23,992 nt of DNA, taken from contig JBGTLA010000118.1 in assembly GCA_041744375.1 (NCBI GenBank), positions 1-23,992 of the forward strand, in the 5' to 3' direction. A model generated the notes under the pieces. It saw nothing but the letters and a program-made list of their open reading frames with translations, did not search any database and was not told where the DNA came from. Shown one piece after another: positions 14,888 through 21,943 of the stretch. This stretch comes from JBGTLA01 sp041744375. Its GTDB lineage: Bacteria > Actinomycetota > Acidimicrobiia > Spongiisociales > ZC4RG35. A program made the position numbers and the translations under genes. How positions within the stretch are numbered: the stretch's first letter is position 1; every line of letters starts with the position of its first letter.

Positions 14888-15507
14888 CTGTCCCTATCGA
14901 GCGGTTGGTCGTCTCTGGGGTTTTCAGCCTCGATGGGGAGGACTTCGACGTCGACAACAACGTGTGGATCGTCGGCGGCGACGAGGTAGTAGTGATCGAC
15001 CCGGCCCACGACGCCGATGCGATCGCGGCGGCGGTGAACGACCGCCCCGTGGTGGGGGTGGTGTGCACTCACGGGCACAACGACCACATCAACGCTGCCG
15101 TCGAATTGGCGGAGAAGGTGTCGTCGGTGGTGTACCTGCACCCTCACGACCGGATGCTCTGGGACGTCGTCCACCCCCACGATCCCCCCGGCGCCGACCT
15201 GACCCACGGCATGAGGATCGAAGTCGACGGTACCTCGTTGGAGGTCATCCACACCCCCGGCCATTCGCCCGGATCGTGCTGCCTCCATCTGGCCGCGGGC
15301 GAGGCCGTCTTCACCGGGGACACGCTCTTTGCAGGTGGGCCCGGTGCCACCGGTCGCTCCTACTCGGACTATCCGACCATTGTGGTGTCCATCGAGAGTC
15401 GATTGCTCTCTCTCCCACCGGCCACAACGGTGCACACCGGGCACGGCCCTTCCACGACCATAGGTGACGAAGCCCCCGCCCTGGCCGAATGGAAGGCTTT
15501 CCTGTGA
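14884..15507 (+). CDS. metallo-beta-lactamase-fold hydrolase, partner of MscR
   Basis: The 207-residue MBL-fold hydrolase has the metal motif THGHNDH (His63, His65, Asp67, His68), then HTPGHSPGS, FTGDTLF and HTGHGPST. It resembles glyoxalase II-type thioesterases and corresponds in position to Rv2260, which follows mscR in M. tuberculosis. A likely role is hydrolysis of S-formylmycothiol or a related mycothiol thioester made by MscR; this is inferred from pairing, not shown. GTG 14884 overlaps the mscR stop by 4 bp, so the two are coupled. No convincing terminator follows. Confidence 0.88.
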   Translation: MTVPIERLVVSGVFSLDGEDFDVDNNVWIVGGDEVVVIDPAHDADAIAAAVNDRPVVGVVCTHGHNDHINAAVELAEKVSSVVYLHPHDRMLWDVVHPHDPPGADLTHGMRIEVDGTSLEVIHTPGHSPGSCCLHLAAGEAVFTGDTLFAGGPGATGRSYSDYPTIVVSIESRLLSLPPATTVHTGHGPSTTIGDEAPALAEWKAFL

Positions 15508-15673
15508 GACCGTGTTGAACTACGTCGTCTCATCGACGACAGTCCTCCTATCAGGCACTTCGATGGGCGGACGGCTCGGGCTCTCGCCTTGTTCGCTAAG
15601 TACCCCACTAGCTATCCCTCGTGGCTGCCCTCACGTTTTCTGAGTGTATCTAGCTGAGATCTGTGGGGTCGAT
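15508..15673. other. intergenic spacer before the groESL operator region
   Basis: This spacer is less GC-rich than its surroundings. It contains a small 6-bp stem hairpin (GTCGTC 15524-15529, GACGAC 15535-15540) just after the hydrolase gene and no open frame of note. Nothing else in it is recognised; the operators start at 15674. Confidence 0.4.
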
Positions 15674-15700
15674 TTGGCAGTCCGGACTGGGGAGTGCTAC
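15674..15700. promoter_or_regulatory. CIRCE operator 1 (HrcA site), degenerate
   Basis: The site is TTGGCAGTC, nine bases, GAGTGCTAC. Consensus CIRCE is TTAGCACTC-N9-GAGTGCTAA; the left arm matches 7 of 9 and the right arm 8 of 9. The exact 9-N9-9 layout directly upstream of groES makes HrcA binding likely. hrcA is not in the window. Confidence 0.75.
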
Positions 15701-15703
15701 TTT
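15674..15703 (+). promoter_or_regulatory. candidate groESL promoter (TTGGCA, 18 bp, TACTTT)
   Basis: TTGGCA at 15674-15679 (one base off TTGACA) and TACTTT at 15698-15703 are spaced 18 bp. Start of transcription would fall near 15710. The first CIRCE covers the -35 and most of the -10, and the second covers the start point, so HrcA bound at either could block polymerase. The leader of about 108 bases carries the groES ribosome binding site. Confidence 0.5.
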
Positions 15704-15707
15704 GGCG

Positions 15708-15734
15708 TTGGCAATCACAACACGTGACTGCCAA
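15708..15734. promoter_or_regulatory. CIRCE operator 2 (HrcA site), degenerate
   Basis: The site is TTGGCAATC, nine bases, GACTGCCAA, with 7 of 9 consensus matches in each arm and 8 of 9 symmetry. The symmetry extends by CG on each side (15706-15736). Its centre is 34 bp from that of operator 1. Its right arm is the exact reverse complement of the left arm of operator 1. Confidence 0.72.
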
Positions 15735-15803
15735 CGCATCCTGGACGGCTTCATCCCCTGGCGGAAGATGTCAGGACAGGTGCGTCGGAGTCAGAGGAGC
15801 TTC

Positions 15804-15810
15804 AAGGAGG
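15804..15810 (+). promoter_or_regulatory. ribosome binding site of groES
   Basis: AAGGAGG, 7 bases before ATG 15818, is a near-perfect Shine-Dalgarno sequence, in contrast to the many leaderless-looking genes in the window. Confidence 0.8.
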
Positions 15811-15817
15811 AAGACAT

Positions 15818-16108
15818 ATGAAGCTGCAGCCTCTCGGCGACCGGGTAGTGGTAGAGCCTGAGGACGATATGGAGTCGAGGACTCCCTCAGGTCTGGTCAT
15901 TCCCGACACCGCCAAGGAGAAGCCGCAGATCGGGAAGGTCCTGGCCGTAGGCCCGGGCGCTCTCGATGATGACGGCGACCGCCTTCCGATGGACGTGAAA
16001 GAGGGCGATCGCGTCCTCTATTCCAAGTTTGCCGGCACCGAGGTCAAGTTGGACGGCACCGAGTATCTGGTGCTCTCCGCTCGGGACCTGCTTGCAGTCG
16101 TCAACTGA
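15818..16108 (+). CDS. groES: co-chaperonin GroES
   Basis: The 96-residue co-chaperonin caps the GroEL ring as a heptamer and closes the folding chamber. The sequence runs MKLQPLGDRVVVEPED, then the mobile-loop region SRTPSGLVIPDTAKEKPQ and the C-terminal LDGTEYLVLSARDLLAVV, all typical. It follows two CIRCE-like operators and a strong ribosome binding site and precedes groEL by 20 bp. Heat-shock control through HrcA is indicated by the operators. Confidence 0.98.
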   Translation: MKLQPLGDRVVVEPEDDMESRTPSGLVIPDTAKEKPQIGKVLAVGPGALDDDGDRLPMDVKEGDRVLYSKFAGTEVKLDGTEYLVLSARDLLAVVN

Positions 16109-16128
16109 ATCAGAGGAGTTGATCACAG

Positions 16129-17763
16129 ATGGCAGCGAAGGATCTTCGCTTCAATGAAGAGGCCCGCCGTGGCCTCCAGGCCGGAGTAGACAAACTGGCC
16201 GACACTGTCAAGGTGACGCTTGGCCCCAAGGGCCGCAATGTGGTGTTGGAGAAGAAGTGGGGCTCGCCCACCATCACCAACGACGGCGTCACCATCGCCA
16301 AGGAAATCGAGCTGGAAGACCCATGGGAGAACATGGGAGCCAAGCTCGCCTACGAAGTCGCCAACAAGACCAACGACGTCGCCGGCGACGGGACCACCAC
16401 CGCCACGGTGCTGGCCCAGGCCATGGTGCGTGAGGGCTTGCGGCAGGTGGCCGCCGGAGCCAACCCGATGGACCTCAAGCGGGGCATCGAAGCCGCCGTG
16501 GACAAGGTGGTCGAGGAAATCGGTGCGATGGCTCGTGACATCCAAACGTCCGAAGAGATCGCCCATGTGGCATCGATTTCGGCCAACAACGACTCGTCGA
16601 TCGGCAAGGTGATCTCCCAGGCCTTCGACAAGGTGGGCAAGGACGGAGTCATCACGGTCGAAGACGGCCAGACCTTTGGTCTCGAGTTGGAGTTCACGGA
16701 AGGTATGCAGTTCGACAAGGGCTACATCTCGCCGTACTTCATCACTGATCCCGATCGTCAGGAAGCCGTCGTCGAGGATCCCTACATCCTCATCGCCAAT
16801 CAGAAGATCACCTCGGTCAACGACCTGGTACCCGTTCTGGAGAAGGTCATGCAGACCGGCAAACCGGTCATCGTCATTTCCGAGGATCTCGAGGGCGAGG
16901 CCCTGGCCACCCTGGTGGTGAACAAGATCAGGGGCACGTTCAGCTCGGTAGCCGTGAAGGCCCCCGGGTTCGGAGAGCGTCGCAAGGCGATGCTCCAGGA
17001 CATCGCCATCCTCACCGGTGGCACCGTCATCTCAGAAGAGGTCGGCCTCAAGCTCGAGAATGTCAATATCGACATGTTGGGCCGGGCGCGCAAAGTGGTT
17101 GTCTCCAAGGACGACACCACGATCGTCGACGGCGGAGGCACCGAGACCGACGTCAAGGCCCGAATCCGCCAGATCGAGCGCGAGATCGACAACACCGACT
17201 CGGACTGGGACCGCGAGAAGCTCCAAGAGCGCCTCGCCAAGCTGTCCGGTGGAGTGGTCGTGATCAAGGTCGGCGCCGCCACTGAGGTGGAGCTGAAGGA
17301 GAAGAAGCATCGCATCGAGGATGCCGTGTCGGCTACTCGTGCTGCCGTCGAAGAAGGCATCGTCGCCGGCGGCGGGGTGGCATTGCTTCGGGCTCAGTCC
17401 GCCATCGATAAGGTGCGCGGCGGAAGCGACGATGAGAAGACCGGTCGTGTCATCGTCAGGCGGGCCATGGAAGAGCCCTTGCGCCAGATCGCCTTCAACG
17501 CCGGCATGGAAGGCGGCGTGGTGGTCGAGCAGGTGCGTGAGCGTGAGGGAGCCGAGGGCTTCAATGCGGCCACCTTGGTATACGAGGATCTCATCAAGGC
17601 CGGGGTCGTCGATCCCGCCAAGGTGACTCGCTCCACTCTCCAGAACGCCGCTTCGATCGCCGCCCTGCTCCTCACCACCGAGGCGCTGGTTGCAGAGCAG
17701 AAGGAGGACGCTCCCGCAGGAGCCGGTCATGGCCACGGTGGTGGCCCGGACATGGACTTCTGA
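16129..17763 (+). CDS. groEL: chaperonin GroEL
   Basis: The 544-residue chaperonin forms the double heptameric ring that refolds proteins with ATP. It shows KVTLGPKGRNVVLEKKWG, the ATP-site motif AGDGTTTATVLAQAM, GRRKAMLQDIAILTGG-type segments (here FGERRKAMLQD) and VAGGGVALLRA. The C-terminus reads GAGHGHGGGPDMDF, ending in MDF as in mycobacterial GroEL2/Hsp65, with two histidines rather than a true histidine tail. AGAGGAG at 16112-16118 precedes ATG 16129. It is transcribed with groES and followed by a strong terminator. In M. tuberculosis the copy beside groES is GroEL1 with a histidine-rich tail, so the tail here differs. Confidence 0.98.
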   Translation: MAAKDLRFNEEARRGLQAGVDKLADTVKVTLGPKGRNVVLEKKWGSPTITNDGVTIAKEIELEDPWENMGAKLAYEVANKTNDVAGDGTTTATVLAQAMVREGLRQVAAGANPMDLKRGIEAAVDKVVEEIGAMARDIQTSEEIAHVASISANNDSSIGKVISQAFDKVGKDGVITVEDGQTFGLELEFTEGMQFDKGYISPYFITDPDRQEAVVEDPYILIANQKITSVNDLVPVLEKVMQTGKPVIVISEDLEGEALATLVVNKIRGTFSSVAVKAPGFGERRKAMLQDIAILTGGTVISEEVGLKLENVNIDMLGRARKVVVSKDDTTIVDGGGTETDVKARIRQIEREIDNTDSDWDREKLQERLAKLSGGVVVIKVGAATEVELKEKKHRIEDAVSATRAAVEEGIVAGGGVALLRAQSAIDKVRGGSDDEKTGRVIVRRAMEEPLRQIAFNAGMEGGVVVEQVREREGAEGFNAATLVYEDLIKAGVVDPAKVTRSTLQNAASIAALLLTTEALVAEQKEDAPAGAGHGHGGGPDMDF

Positions 17764-17784
17764 GCCGAGCTCGGAACCCGAGAA

Positions 17785-17819
17785 GAGAGAGCCCCGCTTA
17801 GGCGGGGCTCTCTCGTTTT
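17785..17819 (+). terminator. intrinsic terminator of groES-groEL
   Basis: GAGAGAGCCCCGC (17785-17797) and GCGGGGCTCTCTC (17802-17814) form a perfect 13-bp stem with the 4-base loop TTAG, followed by GTTTT. It lies 22 bases after the groEL stop and is the clearest factor-independent terminator in the window. Confidence 0.92.
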
Positions 17820-17856
17820 CCCATCACCCGCTGCCTCCTATGGGCACCCGGCTGCG

Positions 17857-17862
17857 TAGGCT
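17857..17862 (+). promoter_or_regulatory. -10-like element (TAGGCT) of a leaderless gene
   Basis: TAGGCT ends 6 bases before ATG 17869, so transcription should start on the A of the ATG. No Shine-Dalgarno or clear -35 is present. Confidence 0.4.
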
Positions 17863-17868
17863 GTTCCA

Positions 17869-18648
17869 ATGGACTACATGACCCATCTACGGTCGGATTC
17901 GGGTCGATTCGCCGAACTCGTCTCTTCGAGCGTCCCGACCGCAGCCGTCCCTACTTGCCCCGCCTGGAATGTCACCGATCTGGTCTGGCACCTGGCGGAA
18001 GTGCAATGGTTTTGGGGGTCTGTCGTGGAGTGGCGGCTCGACTCCCCCGATCGCGCCGAAACCGAAAAGCCCGAGCGACCTGTGGGACACGAGGCCGTCG
18101 TCGCTCTCTTCGAACGGGCCACCCGGCGACTCGTCGACGCATTGGAGGCGGCTGCCGACGACGTACCAGTCTGGACCTGGGCCAGCGACCACACCGTTGC
18201 TTTCGTGCGACGACGCCAGGCTCACGAGGCCCTGATACACAGAGTGGACGCCGAAAGGGCCACAGGAGAATCCTCAGAGGTCGATCCGGCGTTGGCCGGC
18301 GATGGGGTCGACGAGATCCTCCAGCTCATGATCGGAGGGATTCCCCCCTGGGCTACCTTCCATCCCGATGGGGAGACGATCCGGATCACCGCCTCCGATG
18401 TTGGGCGGAAATGGGGAGTGGCCCATGGCCGCATGGTGGGAACCTCGCCCAATTCGGGCAAGACATACGACCTCCCGGCCGTCTCGGTCGGGGTCGACGC
18501 GGGCGACCCCGGAGCCACGATCGAGGGCCGGGCGGGCGACCTCGACCTCTGGCTATGGGGCCGGGGAGACTTGGGAAACCTCACGGTGGCCGGCGATCGG
18601 GGCGTGGTGGACCGCTTGCGGGCGCTGGCCGCTGAGTCGACCCAGTGA
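17869..18648 (+). CDS. maleylpyruvate isomerase family mycothiol-dependent enzyme (DinB-like fold)
   Basis: The 259-residue protein matches the mycothiol-dependent maleylpyruvate isomerase family in general layout: an N-terminal four-helix DinB-like domain with PTCPAWNVTDLVWHLAEVQ, and a C-terminal domain ending in RAGDLDLWLWGRG. The likely metal ligands are His41 and the pair Glu120 and His124 (RRQAHEALIHRVDAER), keeping the E-x3-H spacing of the characterised isomerase. The actual substrate is unknown; most family members are thiol transferases or isomerases that use mycothiol. It stands alone between the groEL terminator and the convergent glgA, with only 6 bp between the two 3' ends. A TAGGCT element 6 bases before the ATG suggests a leaderless message. 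Confidence 0.87.
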   Translation: MDYMTHLRSDSGRFAELVSSSVPTAAVPTCPAWNVTDLVWHLAEVQWFWGSVVEWRLDSPDRAETEKPERPVGHEAVVALFERATRRLVDALEAAADDVPVWTWASDHTVAFVRRRQAHEALIHRVDAERATGESSEVDPALAGDGVDEILQLMIGGIPPWATFHPDGETIRITASDVGRKWGVAHGRMVGTSPNSGKTYDLPAVSVGVDAGDPGATIEGRAGDLDLWLWGRGDLGNLTVAGDRGVVDRLRALAAESTQ

Positions 18649-18654
18649 ATTCCC

Positions 18655-20106
18655 TCACCGGTCGGGGCGCGTGGTGATCCGCTCGTACAGGTCGGCGTAC
18701 TCTCCGGCGCGCTGCGCCCACGAGTTGTCCACGGCCATGCCGTTGAGCTGAAGCTGTTTCCACCCGGCGGGGTCGGCATGGGCGGCCAGCGCCTGGTCGA
18801 GCGCCCACGACACTCCTCCCTCGTCGTAGTGCTCGAAGACGAAGCCGGTACCCGTTCGACTGTAGGGATCCCAATGCTCGACCGTGTCCGCCAACCCGCC
18901 GGTGCGGCGCACGAGGGGAGCCGTGCCGTACGCCAAGCTGTACATCTGGTTCAACCCGCACGGCTCATAGAGCGACGGCATCAAGAAGACGTCGATCCCC
19001 GCCTCTATGCGATGGGCCAACGGCTCGTCGTGTCCGGCCACGAAGCGTGTCTTGGTGCCGAAACGGTCGGCCAGCCACCTCAGGCCACCTTCGAGGTCGG
19101 CCTCCCCGCTCCCCAGGGCCACGAATCGGGCGTCGGTGGCCTCCAGCAGTGCCGTCATCGGTTGAAACAACAACCCGATTCCCTTCTGGGACACGAGGCG
19201 GCTCACGATGCCGAAGACCGGAACCCGCGCTCGGTACTCCAAGCCGAGACCATCGAGCAGGTCACGCTTGGCCCATTCCTTGCGCCACAGGCTCTTCGGC
19301 GAGTAGTTGTGGGGAAGGTGCGAGTCGGTGGCCGGGTTCCAGGCGGCGTGGTCGATACCGTTGAGGATGCCCACCAAGTCGGCCTCTCGACGCCGGAGCA
19401 ACGGGTCGAGTCCGGCGCCGAACTGAGGAGTGAGGATTTCGCGAGCATAGGTGGGGCTGACCGTGGTCAGGGCGTCTGCGTGCATGATCCCCGTCTCCAA
19501 GAACCCCACAAATCCCTGCGCCAGGTGCTCTTGATGGAGCAGATGTGTGGCGCCCGCCACGCCCAAGTCGGCAACCATTCCGGCGTTGAAGACGCCCTGA
19601 TACCCAAGGTTGTGGATCGTGAGGACAGTTTTTGTTCGAGCGAAGAGCTTGTCGTGGCGGTGCGTGGTGGCGAGATAGAGGGGGATGAGCCCGGTCTGCC
19701 AATCGTTGCAATGGATGATGTCGGGGGCCCACTCCCAGCGAAGACACAGCTCGAGGGCGGCGCGAGACAAGACCGCAAAGCGCAGGTGCTCGTCGGGAGC
19801 TTCAGAGTAGAGCGCGCCCCGGTGGTAGAGGGTGGGGATGTCGACCAGCGTCACCGGGAGCTGGCCGAGGTCGAGACGTCCGAGGTCGGCGTCGATGTGT
19901 CGGATTCCCATGTCGAAATGGATCGTGGCGGGATCGTGGGGCCGTTCCTCGAACCCGTTCGAGCGGATGGCGTCGTAGCCGGGCATCACGATCCGCACCT
20001 CGTGACCCTTCCGGGCGAGCGCCTGGGGCAGCGCCGACGCCACGTCGGCGAGTCCGCCGGTCTTGGCGAAGGGAGCCACCTCGGAAGCGACGAACAGGAT
20101 TCGCAC
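18655..20106 (-). CDS. glgA: glycogen synthase (GT5 family)
   Basis: The 483-residue glycosyltransferase adds glucose from ADP-glucose to growing glycogen chains. The N-terminal domain starts RILFVASEVAPFAKTGGLADV, with the KTGGL sugar-nucleotide motif, then IIHCNDWQTGL and ILTIHNLGYQG-like segments. The C-terminal domain has VSRLVSQKGI and PSLYEPCGLNQMYSLAYG with the conserved acid. Length matches GlgA. GTG 20106 is chosen because homology begins at once and CATAAT (20113-20118) ends 6 bases upstream, giving a leaderless start; an in-frame start at 20271 adds 55 unrelated residues. It faces the MDMPI-family gene tail to tail and is divergent from the methyltransferase gene. Confidence 0.95.
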   Translation of the reverse strand: MRILFVASEVAPFAKTGGLADVASALPQALARKGHEVRIVMPGYDAIRSNGFEERPHDPATIHFDMGIRHIDADLGRLDLGQLPVTLVDIPTLYHRGALYSEAPDEHLRFAVLSRAALELCLRWEWAPDIIHCNDWQTGLIPLYLATTHRHDKLFARTKTVLTIHNLGYQGVFNAGMVADLGVAGATHLLHQEHLAQGFVGFLETGIMHADALTTVSPTYAREILTPQFGAGLDPLLRRREADLVGILNGIDHAAWNPATDSHLPHNYSPKSLWRKEWAKRDLLDGLGLEYRARVPVFGIVSRLVSQKGIGLLFQPMTALLEATDARFVALGSGEADLEGGLRWLADRFGTKTRFVAGHDEPLAHRIEAGIDVFLMPSLYEPCGLNQMYSLAYGTAPLVRRTGGLADTVEHWDPYSRTGTGFVFEHYDEGGVSWALDQALAAHADPAGWKQLQLNGMAVDNSWAQRAGEYADLYERITTRPDR

Positions 20107-20112
20107 CCGCCG

Positions 20113-20118
20113 ATTATG
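20113..20118 (-). promoter_or_regulatory. -10-like element (CATAAT) of leaderless glgA
   Basis: CATAAT on the minus strand ends exactly 6 bases before the GTG start of glgA, so transcription should start on the GTG. No good -35 is visible. Confidence 0.45.
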
Positions 20119-20331
20119 CCCGCCGAACGCCTCCGAGTGCCGATCCCGGCCTCCCCGAGTCGGGGAAGCAGCACTCATCTCGACAAAGACCGGCGTGTTC
20201 CCTCGTCTCCGGGCCCCGAAGCGGAGCAATGGTCGATCTCGAGGTCGGCGTGTGAGCGGAGCCACATACATGGCGTGAGGTGGCCTGAGCGTCCAAGCTC
20301 CCGAACCGAGTGTCGGTCAACCGCGCCGCCC

Positions 20332-20337
20332 TATCGT
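20332..20337 (+). promoter_or_regulatory. -10-like element (TATCGT) of the leaderless methyltransferase gene
   Basis: TATCGT ends 6 bases before GTG 20344, the same geometry as at glgA, alr and the gene at 17869. No Shine-Dalgarno is present. Confidence 0.4.
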
Positions 20338-20343
20338 GCCGGG

Positions 20344-21390
20344 GTGCTGCGCAACCGCCTGATCGACGACATCAGCGAGGGTGGGCCGCTGCCGTTCGAG
20401 GTTTTCATGCACAGGGCCCTCTACGACCCCACCGGCGGGTTCTTCAGCGGTGCCATCCTCAGATCGCGTAAGGCGGGGGACTTCCTCACCAGCCCCGAGG
20501 TCAGTCCGCTCTTCGGCGAGACCCTCGCCCGCTACGTCGTCGAGGAGCGACGGCGCATCGGTGAGCCGTTCACACTCGTCGAGGTGGGCGCCGGCTCAGG
20601 CTCCCTCCTCAGGCCTCTGCTCGCCTTCGAAGCGGTCGACGCCTGGGCGGTGGAGATCTCGCCGCCAGCGCGTGAGGAGCTGATGGGGGTGGTGGGAGGC
20701 GAACATGTGGTGGCGTCGCTCGATGATGTGCCGTCACCGCTGCGTGGGGTGATCCTCGCCAACGAGCTGGTCGACAACCTCCCCATGGCCATCGCCCAGC
20801 TCAAAGACGGTCGATGGCGCGAAAGGTGGGTGGGTGTCGTCGATGATGACCTGGCCTTCGTCGACGCCGACCCCCGGCCCGAAGTCCTCACCTGGCTGGA
20901 GCGCTTCGCCGGCCCCGTCGATGAGGGAGGATGGGTCGAAGTTCAACTCGAAGCCGGTCGATGGGTAGCAGGAGCCCTGATGAGGCTCGCCGCCGGGGCC
21001 CTGGTGGTCGTGGACTATGGGGACACGGCCGAAAACCTGGCCCCGCGACGGCGCGATGGGACGCTGCGAACGTACCGATCACACCACCTCGGCCCGCACC
21101 CACTGCAAGAGCCCGGCGCCACCGACATTACCGCCGACGTCAACATGACCGCCCTCATGGCGGTAGCCAACGATGCGGGCGCCTCGGTGAGTATGTGGCG
21201 CCAGGATGACTTCTTGTCCCATCTCGGTCTCCGAGAAGAGCTCTCCCATCTTCGGTACCTCGAGCTGGAGGCGGCGCGCTCCGGTGACGGCATGCAACAG
21301 CTGATCCTCCGGAGCCGACGGACGGAGGCCGAAACTCTCCTACACCCGCGCGGGCTCGGCGACTTCCGTGTCGTCGTGGCCGAAGTGTGA
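20344..21390 (+). CDS. MidA/NDUFAF7-like class I SAM-dependent methyltransferase (DUF185/COG1565 type)
   Basis: The 348-residue protein resembles the MidA/NDUFAF7 methyltransferase group: an N-terminal IDDISEGGPLPFEVFMHRALYDPTGGFF segment, GDFLTSPEVSPLFGE, the SAM-binding loop VEVGAGSGSLL (Gly82, Gly84, Gly86), then ILANELVDNLP and a late DITADVNMTAL. The eukaryotic relative methylates an arginine in a complex I subunit; the bacterial target is not known. The open frame continues far upstream across the antisense strand of glgA, but homology begins at GTG 20344, so the longer frame is rejected. It is divergent from glgA, and the next gene follows after 15 bp. Confidence 0.88.
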   Translation: MLRNRLIDDISEGGPLPFEVFMHRALYDPTGGFFSGAILRSRKAGDFLTSPEVSPLFGETLARYVVEERRRIGEPFTLVEVGAGSGSLLRPLLAFEAVDAWAVEISPPAREELMGVVGGEHVVASLDDVPSPLRGVILANELVDNLPMAIAQLKDGRWRERWVGVVDDDLAFVDADPRPEVLTWLERFAGPVDEGGWVEVQLEAGRWVAGALMRLAAGALVVVDYGDTAENLAPRRRDGTLRTYRSHHLGPHPLQEPGATDITADVNMTALMAVANDAGASVSMWRQDDFLSHLGLREELSHLRYLELEAARSGDGMQQLILRSRRTEAETLLHPRGLGDFRVVVAEV

Positions 21391-21405
21391 CCTCGGAGGA
21401 ACCGT

Positions 21406-21876
21406 TTGACCCGCGACGAGCGTCGAATAGATGTGAAGTATTTCCCACTTGCTATCGGTCTCATCCTCACGGCAGCCGGCTGCGGAGGGGCAGAGGTCCC
21501 GGTGGCCGACTCGGGGCCGACCGTCACCACCCTTCCGGCGGTCTCCCCGACCTCCACGGCGCCGACCGACGACGCGGCGCCGTCCGAAGACAGCCTGGAA
21601 CTGGTCGACGATGCTGTGAGAGATCTGGCGGGTCGCCTCGGCGTGGCCGGCGAGGAAGTGAAAGTGCTGGAGGTGGAAGCTGTCACGTGGAGTGATGGGT
21701 CTTTGGGCTGTCCGGAACCCGGGATGATGTACACCCAGGCGCTCGTCGAGGGGTGGCGCTTGACACTGGCGGTCGAGGATGACACCTACGCATACCACTC
21801 GTCCAGCGACGGCCCGCCGTTCTTGTGCGAGCGTCCATCGATCGATCCGGCCTCCACAGACCGATATTCGTCCTGA
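21406..21876 (+). CDS. putative secreted lipoprotein
   Basis: The 156-residue protein has a basic N-terminus, a hydrophobic stretch YFPLAIGLILTAAG and Cys26, which looks like a lipoprotein signal, although Ala rather than Leu or Val sits at -3. A threonine- and proline-rich linker (about 35-60) follows. The C-terminal domain contains WSDGSLGCPEPGMMYTQALVEGWRL, a segment I have seen in secreted actinobacterial and cyanobacterial proteins of unknown function. The start is taken as TTG 21406 because GGAGGA (21395-21400) lies 5 bases upstream; GTG 21433 is the alternative and would leave a shorter signal. It follows the methyltransferase gene by 15 bp and probably shares its transcript. No function is assigned. 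Confidence 0.72.
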   Translation: MTRDERRIDVKYFPLAIGLILTAAGCGGAEVPVADSGPTVTTLPAVSPTSTAPTDDAAPSEDSLELVDDAVRDLAGRLGVAGEEVKVLEVEAVTWSDGSLGCPEPGMMYTQALVEGWRLTLAVEDDTYAYHSSSDGPPFLCERPSIDPASTDRYSS

Positions 21877-21927
21877 TCTTCGCACGACCGTGGGGCCGAC
21901 CCCGCCTGGATAGCGACTGCGCGACGG

Positions 21928-21933
21928 TAGAAT
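21928..21933 (+). promoter_or_regulatory. -10-like element (TAGAAT) before htpX
   Basis: TAGAAT ends 10 bases before ATG 21944, predicting a leader of only about 4 bases. It overlaps the alternative ATG at 21932, which argues for the downstream start. Confidence 0.35.
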
Positions 21934-21943
21934 GAGGCGGGAT

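Noticed and set aside
17700..17763. Histidine-rich GroEL1-type tail
   Set aside because: Only two histidines are present and the protein ends in MDF, unlike the true histidine tail of mycobacterial GroEL1.
18778..20343. Very long open frame on the plus strand running across glgA and into the methyltransferase gene
   Set aside because: It is the antisense of glgA, kept open by high GC. Its translation is low-complexity and homology begins only at 20344.
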